DNA from: Mycolicibacterium sp.
Lineage (GTDB): Bacteria > Actinomycetota > Actinomycetes > Mycobacteriales > Mycobacteriaceae
NCBI RefSeq assembly: GCF_016462545.1
Contig: NZ_JAEMTA010000025.1
Span: forward strand, 1 to 64,000
Direction: 5' to 3'
DNA: 64,000 bases
Shown: positions 52,375-61,020 of the stretch, piece after piece
Numbering within the stretch: the stretch's first letter is position 1
How the letters are laid out: the number at the start of each line of letters is the position of its first letter
The notes under the pieces: generated by a model
Database searches by the model: none
What the model saw: only the letters and a program-made list of their open reading frames with translations
Told to the model about the DNA's origin: nothing
Program-made: the position numbers and the translations under genes

Positions 52375-53600
52375 GGGTTGATCGTGTTCTCCCCAATTTG
52401 GCGTCCCCAGACGTACTCAATGGCGATGGGCTGACCGAGGCCAATGTGGTTGTAGGGAGCGATGCTGGCGCCGGTGTCCATCACCAGGTACGGCATCGGC
52501 CACAGGTCGCGGGTCACGGGCTGCCAGCATCCCGGCCTGCCCTCCGGGCCACCGCGGGCATTCACCCGCGGCAGGTTGTCCGGGTACACGTACGGGTTAC
52601 CCGCACCCAGGATCTCGGAATGCGTGTTCAGGGAGTAGCCATTTCCACCGAGGGACGAGGCGATCTTCGGCTCGACGTCGTGGTAGTTGCGGATCATGCA
52701 GAACAGCTCCGGGCTGTACTCGTCGAGCAGCGCGCTGGTCGGGACCAGATCGGCGGCTCCGCGCACCAGGTAGGGGCCGGCCTTCTCGAAGACCTCGCCA
52801 CCGGTGTTGCCGAAGCCCACCGACGCCATCAGGGCCTGATCGATGTTGCCCTGCTCCTCGTTGAGGGTCTTGGCGGTGGTGACCGCGTTGTTCAAGCCGT
52901 CCCAGAAGTCCTGCCCGGCGTTGGAGAACACGTCGGCGAGGTCGGCGATGCCGTTGACGTCCCGGCGGATGCGCGGCATCTGCGGATTCAGGTCGGCCAG
53001 GATCGTATTGCCGTTCTCGATGGACTGCCCGAACCGGTTGCCCAGGCCGTCGAGTGCCTGCGCGGCCGCGGTCAGGGTCTGATTCAGCTTGATGGGGTCG
53101 ACCTTCTGCGTCACCGACACGACCGTCTCGAAGAGCGTGTTGAACTCGGTGGTCACCCCGGAGACCTGGATCGGCGTCGACGGGCTGACGCGCTCGGGCG
53201 ACGGCTTCGCCGGCGAGGAGAACGAGATGTACTTGTTGCCGAACACCGTGGTCGCCTTGATCTGAGCGTCCACGTTCGACGGGATGAGGTTCGTGAACTG
53301 ACGATCGACGTTGAGGGTGACCTTGGCCTTGGGCTCACCGTTCTGGTTGATCGCCGAGACGTCGGCGACCCGCCCGATCTCCACGCCGTTGAACGTGACC
53401 TTCGACCCCGGATCCATCGACAGACCCGATCGCGACGAGATCAGCGTCAGCTTCTCCGGGTCGGCGAAGCCACCGCGGAACTGCGTCCAGACGAGTGCCA
53501 CGACGACGGCGGCGACGAGGAAGAGGACGAGTCCGGCCACCTTGTACGGAGGCGTCCGCGGCTGGTTGACGGGTAGTTGCATCTGCCCTGGTGCGGTCAT
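52371..53600 (-). CDS. mce1A: Mce1A, MCE-domain subunit
   Basis: The 409-residue protein has an anchor (YKVAGLVLFLVAAVVVALVW), an MCE domain (KLTLISSRSGLSMDPGSKVT) and a helical region, then a globular C-terminal part with two Cys (FCMIRNYH, GRPGCWQP). It is shorter than M. tuberculosis Mce1A (about 454 residues from memory), lacking part of the C-terminal tail. It starts 3 bases after yrbE1B. First MCE subunit of the operon. Confidence 0.93.
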   Translation of the reverse strand: MTAPGQMQLPVNQPRTPPYKVAGLVLFLVAAVVVALVWTQFRGGFADPEKLTLISSRSGLSMDPGSKVTFNGVEIGRVADVSAINQNGEPKAKVTLNVDRQFTNLIPSNVDAQIKATTVFGNKYISFSSPAKPSPERVSPSTPIQVSGVTTEFNTLFETVVSVTQKVDPIKLNQTLTAAAQALDGLGNRFGQSIENGNTILADLNPQMPRIRRDVNGIADLADVFSNAGQDFWDGLNNAVTTAKTLNEEQGNIDQALMASVGFGNTGGEVFEKAGPYLVRGAADLVPTSALLDEYSPELFCMIRNYHDVEPKIASSLGGNGYSLNTHSEILGAGNPYVYPDNLPRVNARGGPEGRPGCWQPVTRDLWPMPYLVMDTGASIAPYNHIGLGQPIAIEYVWGRQIGENTINP

Positions 53601-53603
53601 CGG

Positions 53604-54473
53604 CTACACCGTCAGGTTGAAGTTGGCGTTGGTGCCGTAGAGCGCCAACGAAGCGAATAGGACGACCAGGACGATTGCGATCAGGGAGGCCCGCATCGAG
53701 CGGCCGACGGCTTCGCCGACGCCGACCGGACCGCCGCTGGCGTAGAAGCCGTAGTAGCAGTGATTCAGCATCACGATGATCGAGATGATGATCGCCTGCA
53801 CGAAGGACCACGCCACGTCGTCGGGTCGCAGGAAGGTGCGGAAGTAGTGCTCGTAGGTGCCCGTCGACTGCCCGTAGAACAGCGTCGTGGTCACCCGAGC
53901 CGAGAGGAAGCTCATGATGATCGCCATCGCGTACAGCGGGATGATGACGACGAAGCCGGCGACCAGCCGCGTCGACACCAGGTAGGAGATCGACTTGATG
54001 CCCATGACCTCCAGGGCGTCGATCTCCTCACTGATGCGCATGGCGCCCAGTTCGGCGGTCGCGCCGGCCCCGACAGTGGCGGCCAGCGCCTGACCCGCGA
54101 CCACCGGTGCGGCGATGCGCACGTTGACCAGGGCGGCGAAGAATCCGGTGAAGGCCTCGACGCCGATGTTGCCGAGAGAGGCGAAGCCCTGGATCGCGAT
54201 CAGCGAGCCGCCGGAGAGGGTGACGAAGCCGACGATGGCGACGGTGCCGCCGATGACGGCCATGGCGCCGGTGCCCATGCCGATCTCGGCGACCAGGCGC
54301 AGCATCTCCTTGCGGTAGTACCGGAAGGCGTGGCCGATCGAGCCGACCGCGGTGACGATGAACCACGCGATGTGGCCGATGCTGTCGAGGAACCGCGCCG
54401 GTGAGCTGGCGAGGCGCTCGCTGCCGGCGATGGCGCGCGGAAAGCGCGACCTCAGTACTGCAGTGGTCGACAT
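53604..54473 (-). CDS. yrbE1B: YrbE1B, permease subunit of the Mce1 importer
   Basis: The 289-residue MlaE-type permease has five to six membrane segments and the conserved EIDALEVMGIKSISYLVSTR loop that contacts the ATPase. It forms the inner-membrane part of the importer with YrbE1A; the ATPase (MceG) is encoded elsewhere. It begins 1 base after the yrbE1A stop. Confidence 0.94.
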   Translation of the reverse strand: MSTTAVLRSRFPRAIAGSERLASSPARFLDSIGHIAWFIVTAVGSIGHAFRYYRKEMLRLVAEIGMGTGAMAVIGGTVAIVGFVTLSGGSLIAIQGFASLGNIGVEAFTGFFAALVNVRIAAPVVAGQALAATVGAGATAELGAMRISEEIDALEVMGIKSISYLVSTRLVAGFVVIIPLYAMAIIMSFLSARVTTTLFYGQSTGTYEHYFRTFLRPDDVAWSFVQAIIISIIVMLNHCYYGFYASGGPVGVGEAVGRSMRASLIAIVLVVLFASLALYGTNANFNLTV

Positions 54474-54474
54474 G

Positions 54475-55275
54475 TCAGCGCCCCGTTCCGAATCGAACGC
54501 CGATGGTGGTCATGATGACGTTCACCGCGAACAGCGCGATGACGCAGAGCACCAGCGTCTCGTTGACAGCGGTACCGACGCCCTTGGCGCCGCCGGAGAC
54601 CGTCAGCCCGCGGTAGCAGCCGACCAGCCCGGCGATCATCCCGAAGATCAGCGCCTTGATCACCGAGATCAGCACCTCGGGAAGGCCGGTGACCAGGGTC
54701 AGCGTCGAGACGTAGGCGCCTGCGGAGATGTTCTGGATGTAGACGCCGAAGACGAAGCCACCGACCAGGCCGATGGTGATCACGGCGCCGTTGAGCAGGA
54801 ACGCCACGAACGTCGAAGCGATCACGCGGGGCACCACCAGGCGGTGGATCGGGTCGATGCCCAGCACCTCCAGGGCGTCGATCTCCTCGCGGATGGTCCG
54901 GGCTCCGATGTCGGCGCAAATGGCCGTGGACCCGGCGCCGGCAACCACGAGCACGGTTACCAGCGGGCCCAACTGGGTGACCGCGCCCAGTGCCGCGCCC
55001 GCGCCGGAGATGTCGGCGGCACCGAACTCGGCGAGCAGGATGTTCAGCGTGAAGATGATCAGCACCGTCAGCGGGATGGCGACGGCGATGGTCGGCAGGA
55101 ACGCCACCCGCATCAGGAACCAGCCCTGCAGGATGAACTCCCGCGTCTGGAACGGCCTGCGGAACAGCGCCTTGCCCGTGAGCACGCACATCTTCACGAA
55201 GCCACCGACTGCGATCAGTCCCGGCCGCACCTGATCACGGACGTAGTCGAAGATTCCCGGAGTCTGCGCGGTCAC
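54475..55275 (-). CDS. yrbE1A: YrbE1A, permease subunit of the Mce1 importer
   Basis: The 266-residue MlaE-type permease has the conserved TIREEIDALEVLGIDPIHRL loop and GAGSTAICADIGA. GTG 55275 gives the family's usual length and N-terminus (TPGIFDYVRDQVRPGLIAVGG); the upstream ATG at 55329 would add 18 Arg-rich residues. It lies 224 bases downstream of fadD5. Confidence 0.92.
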   Translation of the reverse strand: MTAQTPGIFDYVRDQVRPGLIAVGGFVKMCVLTGKALFRRPFQTREFILQGWFLMRVAFLPTIAVAIPLTVLIIFTLNILLAEFGAADISGAGAALGAVTQLGPLVTVLVVAGAGSTAICADIGARTIREEIDALEVLGIDPIHRLVVPRVIASTFVAFLLNGAVITIGLVGGFVFGVYIQNISAGAYVSTLTLVTGLPEVLISVIKALIFGMIAGLVGCYRGLTVSGGAKGVGTAVNETLVLCVIALFAVNVIMTTIGVRFGTGR

Positions 55276-55499
55276 CGACCGGATCTCACGATCTCTCGCC
55301 CGACGAAGCCGCGCCCACTGCGGCGCCACGGCAGAACCTGTCGCACGCCTCCTCCTTGCCCGAGCTTCGTGTGTGTGATCACTGTCTCCCTACTCGGTAG
55401 TAGTAAGACGGACCACAGGAGAGTACCCGATGGCAACGGCGCGGTGCACCGCATCCGCAGGATTGTCATCCCGCCCGTCGGCAAGCTGGTCATCGCAGG
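55276..55499 (-). promoter_or_regulatory. fadD5-yrbE1A intergenic region with inverted repeat
   Basis: This 224-base gap is unusually long for an operon whose other genes overlap. It contains an inverted repeat with arms CTACT (55390-55394) and AGTAG (55399-55403), next to the palindrome GTGATCAC. A second promoter for the transport genes, separate from fadD5, is plausible. No -10 box could be assigned with confidence. Confidence 0.4.
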
Positions 55500-57218
55500 T
55501 CAGCCCTCCGTCGAAGTCGCTGAAAGCGTTGACGCAGAAGAACTTTCGCCAGCGTCAAACAAATCGGACGAACCGAACCGCGTCCTCAGTTCGGTCTTGA
55601 GGACCTTCCCCGCGGGGTTCCGGGGCAAAGTGTCCACCACTTCCAGCGCCTTCGGATGCTTGTATCTGGCGAGCCGTTCGGTGAGGAATTCGTCGAGTTC
55701 TTCGAGCGTCAGGCCGGACGGAGACGCCGCGCCCAACGCCACGATGGCCACCGGAACCTCGCCCCATGTGGGGTGGGGGCGGCCGATGACGGCGGCCTCA
55801 CCGATCGACGGGTGCGCGGCGAGGACGTTCTCGACCTCGGCGCAGTAGATGTTCTCGCCACCGGAGATGATCATGTCCTTCTTGCGGTCGACGACCCAGA
55901 CGTAACCCTCGTCGTCCTGGCGAACGAGGTCCCCCGAGTGAAACCAGCCCCCGGCAAATGACTCGGCGGTGGCCTCGGGGTTGTTCCAGTAGCCCGCCAT
56001 CAACGTCGGAGCGCGGTACACGATCTCGCCCACCTGGCCTCTCGGCACGTCGTTCATGTCCTCGTCGACCACGCGAGCAGCGACGGTCGGGATGACCTTG
56101 CCGACGGATCCGAGCTTCCTGACGGCGTCGTCGCCCAGCAGCATGCAGGTGACGGGCGACATCTCCGTCTGGCCGAACGCGGCGAGAATCTGGGTCCCCG
56201 GGAAGGTTTCGGCCATGTCACGCAGGAGGGTATCGGACGCCGGGGCGGCGCCCCACGACAGCACTCGCAGCTTCAGTTGGCGCGGCCGTGCTCGCTGGGC
56301 AGCGCACACCACCTGCCATTGCGACGGCACCAGGAAGATGCCCGTGACGCCTTCGCTCTCGAGGACGTCGAGGAGGACACCGGGGTCGAAGGCGCCGAGG
56401 GGGTAGATCACCGTCGGCCTGCCCAGCAACAGACCGGTGATGGTGTTGCCGATGCCCGCGATGTGGAAGAGCGGGACGCCGATGAAGCCGACGTCATTGT
56501 TGAGGTCCGCGCCGCTGGTGAAGAGGTGGGTCATCGCCTGGCCGGAGAGATTGACGTGGGTGAGCACCGCGCCCTTGGGCCGGCCCGTCGTTCCCGAGGT
56601 GTACATGATCAGCGCGGGCGAATCGTCGGGGATGTCCACCGGCGCCGGTGGGGCGCCCTCCTCGGCGAGCAGATCGTCGTACCCGACCAATCCCTCCTCG
56701 GTGGTCCCGCCGGCGACGATCACGTCGGCCAGCAGCGGATCGAGGTCGCGCACCGCCGTCGCAACCGCGGCGAGCACCGGCTCGGTCAGGACGACGCGCG
56801 CCTCGCAGTCGCTGACCAGGAACGCGATCTCTGGCGGCGTCATGCGGAAGTTCACCGGCACCGCGATCGCGCCGAGGAGGTTGGCCGCCAGCACCGATTC
56901 GATGAACTCGGTGCGGTTGAGCATCAGGATCAGCACCCGGTCGCCGAATCCGACCCCGCGGCGGCTCAGTGCACCCGCGAGGGCCGTGACCCGGCGGTCG
57001 AGCTCACCCCACGTGGTCGACTGGCCGAGGAACCGCAGCGCTGTCTCGTCGGGCTGCATCAGCGCATGCCGGGCGAGCTGGTTGGTCCAGTTCTGCCTGC
57101 GAGCCAGATACGGCTGCTCGACGGAATGCCCAGAGGCGGCTGGCGTGGCGGTCAACGTCTGCTGCTCCCCGATGTTCACTCTGCGCAGGTTGCGCGGCGT
57201 TGATATTTGATCAAACAT
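55500..57218 (-). CDS. fadD5: fatty acyl-CoA synthetase FadD5
   Basis: The 572-residue adenylate-forming enzyme has MYTSGTTGRPKGAVLTH, the FGQTEMSP motif, GWFHSGD and the C-terminal RNPAGKVLKTEL lysine motif. It would activate fatty acids brought in by Mce1 as acyl-CoA; position and orientation match Rv0166. ATG 57218 is preceded by GAGG and lies within an 8+8-base inverted repeat shared with the divergent mce1R control region. Confidence 0.92.
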   Translation of the reverse strand: MFDQISTPRNLRRVNIGEQQTLTATPAASGHSVEQPYLARRQNWTNQLARHALMQPDETALRFLGQSTTWGELDRRVTALAGALSRRGVGFGDRVLILMLNRTEFIESVLAANLLGAIAVPVNFRMTPPEIAFLVSDCEARVVLTEPVLAAVATAVRDLDPLLADVIVAGGTTEEGLVGYDDLLAEEGAPPAPVDIPDDSPALIMYTSGTTGRPKGAVLTHVNLSGQAMTHLFTSGADLNNDVGFIGVPLFHIAGIGNTITGLLLGRPTVIYPLGAFDPGVLLDVLESEGVTGIFLVPSQWQVVCAAQRARPRQLKLRVLSWGAAPASDTLLRDMAETFPGTQILAAFGQTEMSPVTCMLLGDDAVRKLGSVGKVIPTVAARVVDEDMNDVPRGQVGEIVYRAPTLMAGYWNNPEATAESFAGGWFHSGDLVRQDDEGYVWVVDRKKDMIISGGENIYCAEVENVLAAHPSIGEAAVIGRPHPTWGEVPVAIVALGAASPSGLTLEELDEFLTERLARYKHPKALEVVDTLPRNPAGKVLKTELRTRFGSSDLFDAGESSSASTLSATSTEG

Positions 57219-57241
57219 AGTGTTGCCTCGGTCACACTATG
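57206..57241. promoter_or_regulatory. operator candidates at the fadD5 start (Mce1R control region)
   Basis: CATAGTGT (57216-57223) and ACACTATG (57234-57241) are exact reverse complements 10 bases apart. They enclose the fadD5 ribosome site, and the left arm includes its start codon. Next to it, TTTGATCAAA (57206-57215) is a perfect palindrome at codons 2-4. Binding of the divergent GntR protein here would block both expression and initiation of fadD5. Confidence 0.5.
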
Positions 57242-57309
57242 GCCTCGGCGGCGCGAGGACAACCCCACGCCAGCGGCATCGACAGCGGGGGCTCCATGGA
57301 AGATCGCGA

Positions 57310-57993
57310 GTGGTGAACGCACCGACCGCGGCGCGTCCGAAGGCCCGTCGCGAACAGCTGTCCGACGAGGTGGCCGGCCATCTGCGGCTACGCATCATGT
57401 CCGGTTCGCTGCGTCCCGGCACCTACATCCGCCTCGACGACACCGCGGCCGAACTCGGCGTCAGCATCACCCCCGTCCGCGAGGCGCTGCGGACCCTGCG
57501 CGGCGAGGGCATGGTCCAGCTCGAACCGCATCGTGGGCATGTGGTGTCCGCGTTCACCCGCGGCGACATCGAGGACATCTTCTGGCTGCAGGCGGTGATC
57601 GCGGGTCAACTGGCCCGCTCCGCGGCCGAGCGCATCACCGACGCCGGTATCGATGAACTGGAGCAACTCGCGGAGGAGGTGGCCGCGGCCATCGAGCGGC
57701 AGGACACCGCCGAGGTGGCTGCCGCCGAGTTCGCCTTCCACCGGGCCTTCAATCGGGCGTCGGGACGCATCAAGCTGTCCTGGTTCCTGCTGCACGCAGC
57801 CAGGTACCTGCCGCCTGAGATCTACGCCAATGACGCGGAATGGGGCCACCATACGGTGGTGAACCGACGCGAGCTGATCGCGGCGCTGCGCCGTCGCGAC
57901 GTGGAGACGGTGGTCCGGCTCACGGATGTTCAGTTCACCGACGGGGCCCGACGGCTCACGGCCCGACTCGACGAACTGGGCCTCTGGACCTAG
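57310..57993 (+). CDS. mce1R: GntR/FadR-type regulator Mce1R
   Basis: The 227-residue protein has an N-terminal winged helix (LRLRIMSGSLRPGTYIRLDD, then ITPVREALRTLRGEGMV) and a C-terminal FCD ligand domain with DIFWLQAVIAGQLA and FHRAFNRASG. Mce1R represses the mce1 operon. Location and divergence from fadD5 match Rv0165c. GTG 57310 has GGAAG 7 bases upstream; the next codon is also GTG and could serve instead. Confidence 0.9.
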   Translation: MVNAPTAARPKARREQLSDEVAGHLRLRIMSGSLRPGTYIRLDDTAAELGVSITPVREALRTLRGEGMVQLEPHRGHVVSAFTRGDIEDIFWLQAVIAGQLARSAAERITDAGIDELEQLAEEVAAAIERQDTAEVAAAEFAFHRAFNRASGRIKLSWFLLHAARYLPPEIYANDAEWGHHTVVNRRELIAALRRRDVETVVRLTDVQFTDGARRLTARLDELGLWT

Positions 57994-58023
57994 ACCCGAC
58001 TACCTTCCCGGGTCGCTTCGCTC

Positions 58024-58464
58024 CTACCCACCGGCGAGACTCTCGGCGCGCTTCTTCAAGTTGTCGGCCAGGTGGTCGAGGGCGTCGTTGACGACCTTCT
58101 TCACCATCATCGCGGGCACCGGCACCGAGATCTCGACGTCGAGGTCGACGGTGAGCAGGCTCGTCGGGCCCATCGCGACGACGGCGAATCGCTGCTCCTG
58201 CTTGGAGAAGAGGTCACCCTGCTGCATGACGGTCTGGATCTGGTTCTCGCCCGGGTAGTACACGGCCTGGATATAGGTGCCCTCCATGCCGTTGATCGAC
58301 GTATCGAGACGCAGCTGACTCGGTCGGCCGTCGTCATAGCGGGCCAACACCCAGCAGCCCTTGATCTCCTCGTTCCACTGCGGGTAGGACTCGAAGTCCG
58401 CGACGATTCCCATGATCGCTTCGGCGGCGGATTCGACCTCGACGGTCTTGCTCACGAGTGGCAT
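58024..58464 (-). CDS. SRPBCC-family protein (TB18.5 / Rv0164-like)
   Basis: The 146-residue protein is a START-like domain (AEAIMGIVADFESYPQWNEE near the N-terminus and a closing C-terminal helix VVNDALDHLADNLKKRAES). The neighbourhood (mce1R, thioesterase, alcohol dehydrogenase) matches that of Rv0164. A hydrophobic ligand is likely but unknown. It is convergent with mce1R and divergent from the D-2-hydroxyacid dehydrogenase gene, with a 41-base gap. Confidence 0.83.
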   Translation of the reverse strand: MPLVSKTVEVESAAEAIMGIVADFESYPQWNEEIKGCWVLARYDDGRPSQLRLDTSINGMEGTYIQAVYYPGENQIQTVMQQGDLFSKQEQRFAVVAMGPTSLLTVDLDVEISVPVPAMMVKKVVNDALDHLADNLKKRAESLAGG

Positions 58465-58505
58465 CGGCGCAGTTTATCGGCTCGAGCCTGTCACGATGGA
58501 ACCCG

Positions 58506-59447
58506 ATGAGCACCCGCATTCAGATCGCGATCCTCGACGACTACCAGAGCGTGGCACTGAGCACGGTGGACTGGACGCCGGTCACGGCCCGAGCCGACGT
58601 CACCGTCTTCAACGACCACGTCGCCGATGACGACGAGCTCGTCGAGCGCCTTGCCTCCTTTGACGTGGTGATGGTGATGCGTGAGCGAACACCGCTGTCA
58701 CGCAATGTGATCGAACGGTTGCCGCGGCTGCGGATGATCGCCTCGACCGGGCCGTTCAACGCGTCGATCGACATGGCGGCCGCTGCCGAGGCGGGCATTC
58801 ACGTCGCGCACACCGGGGGTTCGGTCGCCTCGACCGTCGAGCTGACCTGGGCCCTGATCCTCGGCGCAGCCCGCCATCTCGTCGCCGAAAGCCGTTCGGT
58901 CGCCGACGACGGCTGGCAGACCACGGTCGGACGCGAACTCGACCGCCGCATCCTCGGCGTCCTCGGCCTGGGCCGCATCGGCGCTCGGGTGGCGCGCATC
59001 GGTGCGGCCTTCGGCATGGACGTGGTGGCCTGGAGTACGAACTTGACTGCCAACGCCGCGCAGGAAGCAGGCGTCCGCTACCTTCCGCGCGCGGAGTTCT
59101 TCGCCTCGGCCGACGTGTTGTCGATCCACCTCAAGCTCAGCGAGCGATCCCGCGGTATCGTCGGAGCCGGCGAGCTGGAGGCGATGAAATCGACTGCGCT
59201 GCTTGTCAATACGTCACGCGGACCGATCGTCGACGAAGTCGCGCTCATCGACGCGCTGCGCTCGGGTTCCATCGCCGGGGCCGCCCTCGACGTGTTCGAC
59301 ACCGAACCGCTGCCCGACGGCCACCCACTCCGCACGATGCCGAACGTGCTCGCCACGCCGCACATCGGCTACGTCGCCGATCGTCCCTACCGAATCTTCT
59401 TCCGCGACGCCGTCAACGCCATCGCCGAATGGCTGGACGGTCGCTAG
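58506..59447 (+). CDS. D-2-hydroxyacid dehydrogenase family protein
   Basis: The 313-residue NAD-dependent enzyme has the Rossmann motif G154-L-G-R-I-G159 and the catalytic Arg 238 (NTSRGPIVDE), Glu 267 (DVFDTEPLP) and His 286 (TPHIGY). It would interconvert 2-hydroxy and 2-keto acids; the substrate is unknown. ATG 58506 is chosen. As I recall, no such gene lies between Rv0163 and Rv0164 in M. tuberculosis, so it looks inserted. Its stop shares CTAG with the convergent thioesterase gene. Confidence 0.88.
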   Translation: MSTRIQIAILDDYQSVALSTVDWTPVTARADVTVFNDHVADDDELVERLASFDVVMVMRERTPLSRNVIERLPRLRMIASTGPFNASIDMAAAAEAGIHVAHTGGSVASTVELTWALILGAARHLVAESRSVADDGWQTTVGRELDRRILGVLGLGRIGARVARIGAAFGMDVVAWSTNLTANAAQEAGVRYLPRAEFFASADVLSIHLKLSERSRGIVGAGELEAMKSTALLVNTSRGPIVDEVALIDALRSGSIAGAALDVFDTEPLPDGHPLRTMPNVLATPHIGYVADRPYRIFFRDAVNAIAEWLDGR

Positions 59448-59884
59448 TCCTCGACCTGAGCCGTCGCGAGCAGCGACCGGATGGAGTCGGGGATGGCGGT
59501 GGGCCTTCGCGTCGTCCGATCGACGTACACGTGCACCCAGTGCCCGACGGCCGCGACGGGTGCTGCCTCACCAGGCTGGAACACCGCAAGCCGATAGGTC
59601 ACGCTGCTGTTGCCGAGTCGGGTCACCGAGAGACCTACCACCAGGGGCTCGGGGAACGCCAACTCCGCGAAGTAGCGGCAACCCGACTCGGCGACGACCC
59701 CGAGCCAGGGCGCGGTCAGCGGGTCGACGGCTGCGCCCGCGCCGATCCAGGCGTTGATCGCGGTGTCGAACAGCTCGTAGTACACCGCGTTGTTGAGGTG
59801 GCCGAACATGTCGTTGTCCGTCCACCGCGTCAGCACCGGCCACTGCACCGGGAAGTCGGCCGAGGTCAGCTCCCGCTCGTTCAC
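59444..59884 (-). CDS. hot-dog acyl-CoA thioesterase (Rv0163-like)
   Basis: The 146-residue single hot-dog domain protein has the 4HBT motif TRWTDNDMFGHLNNAVYYELFD, with Asp 25 as the likely catalytic acid. It hydrolyses an acyl-CoA of unknown chain. It is divergent from the alcohol dehydrogenase gene by 26 bases and convergent with the dehydrogenase on the left. Position matches Rv0163. Confidence 0.87.
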   Translation of the reverse strand: MNERELTSADFPVQWPVLTRWTDNDMFGHLNNAVYYELFDTAINAWIGAGAAVDPLTAPWLGVVAESGCRYFAELAFPEPLVVGLSVTRLGNSSVTYRLAVFQPGEAAPVAAVGHWVHVYVDRTTRRPTAIPDSIRSLLATAQVED

Positions 59885-59910
59885 CGGGCAAGTCTTTCAC
59901 TGGCAAGCTG

Positions 59911-61020
59911 GTGGGCGTGAAGATTCGCGGAGCCGTCCTCGACCGGATCGGGGCACCACGCCCGTATGCAGAGTCCAGGCCGTTGACCATCACCGATCTG
60001 GAACTGGCGCCGCCCGGTGACTCAGAGCTGCTGGTCCGCATCGAGGCGGCGGGTCTGTGCCACTCCGATCTGTCCGTGGTCAACGGGTCCCGCGTGCGGC
60101 CGGTGCCGATGCTGCTGGGCCACGAAGCGGCAGGCATCGTCGAACGGGTGGGCGCCGGGGTGGACGACGTCACCGTCGGGCAGCGCGTCGTGATGACGTT
60201 CCTCCCGCGGTGCGATGAGTGCCCGGCGTGCGACACGGACGGGCTCGCACCGTGCCTCCCTGGCAGCGCCGCCAACGGTGCGGGCGTCCTGCTGGGGGGT
60301 GGCACCCGGCTGACGGCCAACGGCGACCCGGTGCTGCACCACCTCGGCGTCTCGGCGTTCGCCACGCACGCCGTCGTCGACCGACGCTCCGTCGTTCCCG
60401 TGGACCACGACGTGTCTCCGGTGGTGGCATCGCTGTTGGGCTGCGCGGTGCTCACGGGTGGCGGCGCGGTGCTCAATGCCGGGCGGCCGCGGGCCGGCGA
60501 CACCGTCGCGATCGTCGGCATGGGCGGCGTGGGGATGGCGGCACTGCTCACGGCGCTGGCGCACGACGACGTCGAGGTCATCGCCGTCGACCAACTGCCC
60601 GACAAGCTGGCGCGGGCCACGGAACTCGGCGCGCACACGGTCGTCACGCCCGAGGAGGCCGGCGAGCTCAAGGCGCGGATCGTCATCGAGGCGGCCGGTC
60701 ATCCCGCTGCCCTGGAGACCGCCATCGGACTCACCGCGCCCGGTGGCCGCACCGTCACCGTCGGGCTCCCCCACCCGGATGCCCGAATCAGCTTGTCGCC
60801 GTTGGGTTTCGTCGCCGAAGGTCGATCATTGATCGGCAGCTATCTGGGATCCGCCGTTCCGACCAGGGACATCCCGCGCTTCGTCTCACTGTGGCGCGAG
60901 GGCCGGCTTCCGATCGAAGCCCTGGTGTCCTCGTCGATCGGGCTCGACGAGATCAACGAGGGCATGGACGAACTCGCCGACGGGCGTGCCGTCCGCCAAC
61001 TCATCGAGTTCCCCGCTTAG
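59911..61020 (+). CDS. adhE1: zinc-dependent alcohol dehydrogenase (AdhE1-like)
   Basis: The 369-residue enzyme has catalytic zinc ligands Cys 50 (GLCHSD), His 71-Glu 72 (GHEAAG) and a Cys in LLGCAVLTG. The structural zinc cluster is Cys 101, 104, 107 and 115. The NAD site is GMGGVGMAAL. It resembles mycobacterial class III-like alcohol dehydrogenases; position matches Rv0162c. GTG 59911 or GTG 59917 could be the start. The stop overlaps that of the convergent acyl-CoA dehydrogenase by 4 bases. Confidence 0.9.
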   Translation: MGVKIRGAVLDRIGAPRPYAESRPLTITDLELAPPGDSELLVRIEAAGLCHSDLSVVNGSRVRPVPMLLGHEAAGIVERVGAGVDDVTVGQRVVMTFLPRCDECPACDTDGLAPCLPGSAANGAGVLLGGGTRLTANGDPVLHHLGVSAFATHAVVDRRSVVPVDHDVSPVVASLLGCAVLTGGGAVLNAGRPRAGDTVAIVGMGGVGMAALLTALAHDDVEVIAVDQLPDKLARATELGAHTVVTPEEAGELKARIVIEAAGHPAALETAIGLTAPGGRTVTVGLPHPDARISLSPLGFVAEGRSLIGSYLGSAVPTRDIPRFVSLWREGRLPIEALVSSSIGLDEINEGMDELADGRAVRQLIEFPA

